This document shows positions 49,101-58,100 of a DNA stretch of 64,000 bases, piece after piece; the first letter of the stretch is position 1, and each line of letters starts with the position of its first letter. The notes under the pieces were generated by a model. That model was given only the letters and a program-made list of their open reading frames with translations, did not search any database and had not been told where the DNA came from. Origin of the DNA: Dichetophora obliterata (lineage: Eukaryota; Arthropoda; Insecta; Diptera; Sciomyzidae); assembly GCA_963920525.1 (NCBI GenBank), contig OY986437.1, positions 113,204,715 to 113,268,714 on the forward strand, in the 5' to 3' direction. A program made the translations under genes and the position numbers.

Positions 49101-52100
49101 CAATCAGCCATTTGGATCCATGTATGAAGAATGTTAGACACAAACGAACACAGCTGACTCAGTAACGAACGAAGACGGAAGCTCAGTGTAAATTTGGGTC
49201 TTTGGAAAAATGGAACGCGATCTGCTAAAGTAAAATTCTACGGTCCTCCACAAAGAAGTGCCCACCAGAGATTTGCAACAAGCGCTTCGCTTCATAACGC
49301 ACTCTCCTTCTTCACTACATTTTCTCTTTTCTCAGGCATTCGCATTCCTCAAACAATTTTGTTTGCTTCGCGTTAACTCACTCTCCTTTTTAAAGTTGAG
49401 TGCGAATTATGCTCTCACTCACTGCTCTACAATATGTGCTTGCTTCGATCCTCACGTTGAGAGTTGGGCGAATAAACGAACAAACGAACAAACATAGTAA
49501 ATATAGTGATCATTTTGCCTGCTTCGCGATTCAGCTGAGAGTTGTGAGAGTCTTCGAACAAACATTGCGAATATAGTGAAAATTGTACCTGCTTCGAGAT
49601 AAGGCTACATTGTTATCGGGACTCGCCTAATGCTTGGCATGTCTAATTGGGAAAAAATTTTAAAAACCTTATATGCAGGCAAATCTATTCTAGCTGGTGT
49701 TCATGATCTTCGTAATTGATTCCTACGACATTCATCTTGCAATCATTCATTTTTTTATTTCCTGTGCACGATAAACATCAGCGTAGTTGAAATCAGCTCA
49801 GTAGCTAACTGCGAGATGACTCGCTGTGATTCGCTCAAGCATTGAGAGTCATGCGAATAGTTTATCAACTTTCTACGAATAGGGCGAGTGAGGAGCTTTG
49901 TTTGTAGCCTTATCTATTCGTTACAGCGGGTCTCTTGAGCAATACAGTGGTGAATAGTAAGCTTAGTGAAGTTTACTTTTCCAGCGAGTCCACATTTTGT
50001 ATATTCGTTGAAAGAGAATGCAAAGCACGATAGCTACTCTCATTTTCAACAAGTGCTTATATGTATTAGTGAAGCCACTCATGCAGTTCTCTGGTGCACA
50101 CAATCTATTTAAAAACAGTTTTTTAACACAAATTTAATACTTAAAAGCAGCGCTGGGCGCCCCATAGCTCACTGAGCACTCTCTGAGCGTAACTTTTCAC
50201 ATGTACACAAAACTCACAGCAGAAGCGAATATAATTCAGTCGTTCGCTGACGGTGATGCTGTGATGACCTATGTCGGAAATTTTGTGTACACTCTTAAAA
50301 AACCAACTTTTTGGTTTGTAGATTCATAATTCTTATGCATATATTTATTTTATGAATATTTAATTGAGGTTAAATATAATTCATACATATAGCTTATTAA
50401 GATTTATTGCACTATTTTTTCATATTATTTGTATTCATTAATTTTTTATACTTAATTTGTTGAGGTTTTGATTATAATTTTAATGGTTCGCATATATTAG
50501 GATTGATTAATATTAAAACAAAAACAAAATACCTAAAAAACAATGTTTGACTCTGAATCGCAATGCGATTTCAGTTCTGCAGAGCACCTTTCTTGCAAAG
50601 CAGAATGTGTAATTTGCCACTGCAAGCAAAATAATAAAATTTATTTATTTAGAAGAAAATGATGGAGCAATAATGACATAGAAGAAATAGTGAACAATAC
50701 CAACTAAAATAAAAATAAAAATAAAAAATGAACACATAATACAGTATGTGTGGAGGTATAAACATCAAACTTGCAAATCTAGATAATTATGACAACTATT
50801 TCGCTCAGTGTGCGCTATTCGAGAGCGTACCAATACAAGCAAGACAAAATAAAATGTGATTGTGTCAGAATACCCAGCCCAGCTTAAAAGGTTTTGTGAA
50901 AACAATTAGCTTTATCACTGAATTCTGCCGTAGTACGATATCGTAGAAAATACGAAAAAGGCATCACTGAGTTCATTCGTAGCGCCATTCGTACGATTTT
51001 TAAAGTAATTTGTTACGACATGTTCTGGTTGTCGGAGAAAATTTTGATAAAAATTCACCGTAAATTCACAGTAAAAGTGGTTATTCCTTCTGAATTTTAT
51101 TTAAAAATTTTCTCCGACAACCAAAATATTTCGCAAAAAATTACTTCAAAAATCTACGAATGAATTCAGTGATGCTTTTTTGTAGTTTCTACGATATCGT
51201 ACTACGACGGAACTCAGTGATAGGGCTGAATAGAAAACATTGAACTGGTGAAGTAACCGTTAATCTTTTCTCATTTCTCCAAATTCACTGAATTGACCTT
51301 TCAGACAAAGAAAATTTTATGAACATCGATTTGAAAATGGCCGAGATGTAAGTTCAAAAAATTTAAATTTCGATCGGTTTTTTCTCATTCTAATTCCAAA
51401 GAAAATGTGTTGTATTGAGAAAATCTGTACTTTTCAAGATTGGCAATAATTTTGATGTCATAACAACGGGAATTTTTTTCAATATATGTACTAGATATAC
51501 AAAATATTTTCGAAAAATCTTTCGTTTACTGTTATTTTTTTTAAAAAAAACGTTATACTGAGAAACTCTATAGTTTTCAAGATATAGCCAAAATTTTGAT
51601 GTCATAATACACAACTTAAAGAGAATATATTGTCGCTGCGTCTACAAAAATGGTTATGTGATTTTTGTAATTTTTTTTTTTATTTCATATTTTATAAAAC
51701 TATTGCATATTTTATATTTCACCATTTGTCGTTTTAGATCTTTTTTGATTTAGAAGTGATAAAAACAGCTTCGTAGTAGTAGAAATGCTCTTAAAAAATA
51801 GTTTTTTGCTCTCCTGAAAAGTTGCTGAAAAACACATAACCATTTTTGTAGGCGCAGCGACGATATTCATGTTCAGAATCTAAGTTAAAAAAATTAAATT
51901 TTTGAATTACAAATTTAAAAAATTTTTTACCAAAATGTTTTATAATCCTGTTATGCAGGATTTATTAAACAAAATACAGAAAAAGCCAAGCAACTTTATG
52001 TCACCATAACAATTACTGTTTAAAGACGGTAATTCATATTCAGTAAAGTCATTTTTTAAAATTTATAAAATTTTTTAATTATTTAACAAACACAAATATT

Positions 52101-55100
52101 TTTATGTTTTGCATTGGAAGATAAAAAAAAAATACTTGAAATCTAAGATTTCAAATTTTTACATGGTATTTTATATTTTTATCGCAAACGAAGCAGCGTG
52201 TATTTGATAGTAACAAATAAAAACCGCAACACATTGCTTCAAGTCGTCGCAATTCGCGCAGAAAAAACTCAACGACTCAACTCGACACGACATGATTTTC
52301 AAAACTACTTAGCGAGTACCGCATACTCGTCAGCTATCAAAATTTAACGATAACAACTTCGGTGGTACCAATTTTAAGATCTGGATAGAAGACGACGATG
52401 ATAACTGCCGACGACGACTCTATGGTAGGGCTGATCATAAAACCTCAAAATAATATTCAGAAAATAAGAGTGACGGGGTCTAAATGGGATATTTAACCAT
52501 GTTATTGATGCCTCTGTTCTTTTTATTCTTTTATTGATTAATAAATAATTTTTGTTACCTTTTTTTTATTAATATTAATTTTCCGATACTGATAGTACTG
52601 AAAGCAATGCATAACTTACCTGTATTTATTGTTGGGCTTTAAAGGTTCAGCTATAATGCCTGGATAAAAAGCGCTCTGTATCATCATTTTTTCTTTGCCA
52701 CGCGATAGTGAAGTTGCATCGAAGTAAGCAATAACGCGGGAGCCTTGACATTTACAGCGATAAGCATATTATTTTTGGAGACTTAACATTTATATGAACT
52801 TACCTATTGGAAGGCGCACACTTGGCGGATCAAAATAAGCCAAATGCTTAACTGAGACCGTCTTTACCATTTGATAATGCGATTTAAGAAATTTGATTTT
52901 GTAGCTTTTGATATTTTTTTGAGCAACAATAGTACTTTCAGCCGGTTCCATAATCTTGCATGGCACCCAGCTAGCAATAGCTTTATTCTTGACTGCATAG
53001 TAGGTTTCATTTATTTGGATTGGTGGTCTTTGAATTTCGCCAAGAGCTGGCAACTATTGTAAAGAAATAAAAATCAGGCGATTTGAGACAGAGTTAAGAA
53101 TATGTACTTACGGATATTTCGAGATCAATTGTTGTATAAGGTCGTCCAGTATTGAGATCAAATGGCTGTAGTTGTCGAACTTTTATCTTGGGGCATTGAT
53201 ACAGTGCTACATGCATGTTGTCTGCTCTTTTTTGTAACGAGCGTAGCTCTTCTTCGATAAAGTTGTTCTCCCCGTCGAGGGCTTTTAAGCGGCTTGTTAG
53301 AATGGTTTTCGACCACGTCAATTGACTTTGGATTTCCACACGGTCAAGAACTCTTCTTATAGAATTGTCTAGCTCCTCTTCAATCAGTTTAATATCTTCT
53401 TTGGAGAAACTGTTATCTAACAATGAAAATGGGACATTAATTTATTTATACTTCAATCGTATACTTAAATCGTAAACACGTTGAAAAAACACCTTTTAAC
53501 AATTATATTTGTCATCAAAAATACATATGATTTAAAATTGTTCTTTCATTTATGTAATTCAAAATGTAATTAACAGTGCCAGAAAAATTAGAGATTGATT
53601 GATTAATGATGTTACAATACACAACCATGTGTATGATTGGATCTAGTTACATTAGTGTAGAAAATGTAATCAGCACTTTTTTAGAAGTTATTCTTTACTA
53701 ATTTGTCTTAATAAAACTAAATTTAATAAAACTAGAAAACATGTAATATAATACACAATGCAAACTCACTTCTGCTCACATCAGCAAAAATGTCCTTCGA
53801 TATTATTTTCTTACGAAATTTTGCAAACATTTAAAGTTATATTTTGATTAAAGTGCTCAAATGGCAGATGTATAAAGGAAGCTTTATCTATACTATTACA
53901 TAAAATTTAAATACATTTACCATTTACCAGTACTCCAAAAATACTGGGCCGATTTTAATATAAAAAGTTTTAAAATATCATATTGGTACAGCACACTATA
54001 GGGGTATTTTCCTTTCGAAATTTTAATAAAAAGTTTATTTAATTAAAGTGTGAGGTTTTTTAATAAATCACCCCAGATGCCACGCATTAATTAATCGTTT
54101 TTTCCACGCGTTTGGGTTTGCGAGAGTTTCAATGAACTCAATGTTGTCGAAAACAATTTTTTTCGACACTCGTATTCTGGGAGCTGAATTGAAGAATATC
54201 TTAAATCCAAAAGATTATCGAAATCGGTATGACCATCTGCCAGCGATTTTGATTTGAAAAAATTACTTTTTAAAGTAATAAATAAACGATTTTCTCGCCG
54301 TAAATTTTTATCAAGCTTAAATGACTATCCCAAAATAGGGTGCAAATTAAAGGTATCTGGGGCCCCAAAGTTGTGAATTGGAAAATTGTTAGATTCGACA
54401 ATTTTTTTAAGTGCAACAGTGTTTAGATTTCGGTCAAAATTTTGAGTATTTTTTTATACATTTCATATTTTCCTTGTCATTCGCAAAATAACGAAAGAAG
54501 AGCAACTTCTTGGGCGCATTATATGTACATTGGATTCTCGAGAACGCTACAATGTATTTGAATCACGAAAAGATTTTTTTAATTCAATTCAATGACTTTT
54601 CAATTAAAAATTTATTAAAAAAATAAATTCCACTATTTTGAATAGTCTTTCTTAAAAAATATATTTTCTAAAATGAACTGAAAAATTGCGTATTTAAAGC
54701 TTTGAACTTTGATCTGAACACTGTTGCACTAAAAAAATTTCAGAATCTAGCAATCTAGCACAATCTTCCTATTCACAACTTTCGGTCCTCAGATACTTTT
54801 GATTTGCACCCTACTTTGTGGTAGTTATTTCAGCTTGAAAAGAGCTTACGTCGGCAAAACAGTTGATTTTTGACTAAAAAGTTATTTTTTTAAATCAAAA
54901 TCTCTGGCAGATGATCAAACCGATTTCGATTGAATTTTTTTGGATTTAGGATATTATTGAATCTAGCATTGATAATATGAGTGTCGAGAATAGTTTTTTA
55001 CGTCTGAGCAAAACCATCCACCTTAATATGCAGTGGCGAGCAGATCTGGCTTCTTGTTTGCCATTTTCATGGATTTTTGATTGCTGTTATAAAATTTTCA

Positions 55101-58100
55101 GGTTATACACTTCATTTATTAAGAAACAGAACGTATTAGGTTCAAGTTTGCAAATTGTATAAAAATATAAAATATATTACAAATTTAACAAAAAATTATA
55201 TTAAGCCAATTTTGCACGTGTTGAAATTTGTCAACGTCGGTTCATTATTGATCCGTTATCCCCGCCGTTTTGCTTTTGTTGCTGAAATTTACTTGGGGTA
55301 TTCACGATTCAGTGCACTTGCCTGTGCAGTTAAGGACTTGATGACTTATGCAGTTGTGCAGTAAGGTTTTCGAAGCACACCACCATCACTATTTCAAAGC
55401 TGTCAACATTTGTCAATGCACACAAGTGCACAACTGCTCAAGTCCTCAAGTTTAGGGCAATAGTAGAAAAGCACTTGTACAGATTTTTGACGTACGTACA
55501 TTTTGTTTTTTCAAAGTCCACAAGTCCTCATGTCCTCAACTGTACAGGCAAGTGCACTGAATCGTGAATACCCCTATTAAAGCAATCCAAAAAAAAATTA
55601 TTTTTTACCTCCAAATACATGTGTATTTTACAAAATGAAATATTATTTTTTATTTAACTTATACGCTTTTTAAAACATTAAAGACATTTTTTTAAGGCGT
55701 CATGTCCCCTTAAGTAATTCAGTCATGTTTACTTGATTCGGCGTCAAATTTGCTGTGTCGTTTAAATAAAAAATAATGTTTTCATATTTTTATCAAAATA
55801 AGGAATATTAACAAAAAGGCTGAAGATGAAGTTGTTTCAATTACTGAAAACGGTCGTTCATCCAGATAAATAGCACAAAGCTTACAAATTTGTCATCAAA
55901 CTGTTCTAAATGTCCTGAAACGACGGAATATAAAGGCTCACAAATTTACAGTAAGGCGCCCCAATCTACTTTCGGACAGAGATGCTCGAGGCATGGAGCG
56001 TCAACGAAACAAGTAGCAAAAACACCAAAAGAAGCTGCACAAAAGATTGAAAAGCCGAACAGTGAGTGGACAGCACGCAGAGCGTTGAAAAATGGGGTTG
56101 GAAGCCGCCATCAAGCAACAAAAGCCAGCATTGTCTGACAAAAAAGTGAAAGCGATGTTGAATTTCTGCAAAAAGGATCCATTTGTAAGAATATTCGGTA
56201 TAATTATGAAAGAAGATTTGCCGAAGACCAATTTGCCGAATTTCGTTGACCTTAGCGCATATCCAACAGAAGAGGTGATATTCCAGCAAGACGGGAATCC
56301 AAAGCATACAGCAAAAATTGTTCAAAAGTGACTAAAAAATCAGAACTTCCAGCTTTTGCAATGGCCAGCACAGTCCCGATATAAACCCGATTGAAAGTTT
56401 GTGTGATATTCTAACGGCTAACATTGACGAACTATGGTCAAGAATATAGAAGAAATGTCGTGATCTTCCACATGCAACTATTGAACAACTGGTCGAGAGC
56501 ATTCCGAGACGTATTAATAGCGTCATTAAGGCCAAAGGACTTGGGACAAAATATTAATTTTATATTTTATTTAATACAAATTACTGTCGTGCAAAATTGG
56601 CTATGTAGATTTTTTTAGTTATTTTTGTAATATCCCTGCAAACCAAAGTTTCCGAATTTGTCTGAATTCCGATTAGTTCGTAACTATTTCGAGAATTCTT
56701 AACGAATTCGTAACTATTTTGCAAAACTGATTACGGAACATTTCCGAATAATTCGAAAGAGTTCCGAAATCAAAATTTCAAATTTAAATTGTGAGGTGTT
56801 TATAATATTTCGAGTTGAGGTAGGCCATGAGCCTAGCGGCATTTTCCATTTGTAAAATAATTTAATTTTAAACAACTTTTTCTTTAAGACAGATGATACA
56901 AAATATGGTTCTAATTTTAATTTTTACAGATGCAAATACAAACGACATGTCAGATTCACATTTATAATTTATAATTTTTGGCATGTCATTTGTACAAAAC
57001 ATATAGCCTAGGGCATCTTAAACCCTAACTAAACTTTGATTCGAAATTGTTATTTAATTTTGTATTTCATACGGTACAAAAATCATTAAGAGATCGTTGC
57101 AAATTTGATTCTTCATTTCGTTACGAATTCGGTGCTACAATTTGTTAAGAAATTGTAATGAATTTGTAAAGAATTCGTTACGAAAACGATAATTCAATTG
57201 CAAAAAAGCATATAACTTGAAAATTTGGAACCGTTATATTGAAAAATGACTACAGCAATCAAAAATGCATGAAAGTGACAAGCATTTAGTTAGTCAGATT
57301 TGCACGCCACTGTACATACAGTACTGCGCTCAAAAAGAAAACATAAGAAAAAATCTTTTTTATTTCCTTTTTGCTCTGAGAGCGTAATATATTGTTTTAA
57401 GAAGTTTGATAAAAAAAGTCCGAGAAGTTGCGGACAATAGTACCTGCTAGTTATATATATATAATCCGGACAAATTCCGTCAAAATCATATGTTGAAATT
57501 TAGGTGCCATTACCCACATTATTATCATGTCTCTTAAAAAAAAGCATAAATTCAATATTTAATGCGGTTGGCTCTCACAGTAGCAATGCAATATACATAA
57601 TCCGGACACAAATGTAACTAGAAACAATTTTTATTTGATTACAAATATTATCAGACCCTAACAGATTCAAGGAATGCTTTTTTGTGTTTATTTAATTGTA
57701 ATTAGTTTATAAAAATTAGCTGTATATTGTATTGTATACGTAAAGTCAGTGTACCATGTAAGGCCCGGCACCTTTTAAAGCCCATTTTTTATTTAAAGCA
57801 GGCCACTATCAAATTCATTATACGATGCAGTTGTACTGCAGATTGTGTGCTGCTCCACTAACGTTCAAACAGCGAAGTACGATTTAGTACCAAACATCCT
57901 TTTTGTGTAACCTTTGAATAGTTAAGACGTCTTTACTATGAACACGGATGTGGTAGCACTATTTGTTATGCGAGCGATGTTATCATTTCAAAATAATGAC
58001 GAAATCTGACGAGCACTACCAAATTTATCGTACGACGAGACAAAAGATTAAAGGCGTGACTATAAGAGCCACATCAAAGACCCAAAAAAGAAAGTAATGC

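Larger units (their letters stand above)
39375..52619 (-). other. egg intron 5, 13.2 kb, TE-packed
   Basis: The largest intron separates two halves of the second Tudor domain. It contains at least ten recognisable inverted-repeat or transposase-bearing units, listed separately. Unassigned stretches (39400-40040, 41170-41660, 46990-48330, 48760-50140, 51870-52600) are AT-rich with no gene I can support. Confidence 0.8.
55031..57312 (+). mobile_element. Tc1-like element relic
   Basis: The inverted ends CAGTGGCGAGCAGATCTGGC and CAGTGGCGTGCAAATCTGAC continue to a shared ATGNATTTTTGATTGCTGT about 50 bp in. TA follows the right end (57313-57314); the left flank TATG is slightly altered. A decayed transposase lies at 55803-56560, MITE-1 is nested at 55295-55574, and GAATTCGTAAC-type repeats fill 56640-57190. 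Confidence 0.82.
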
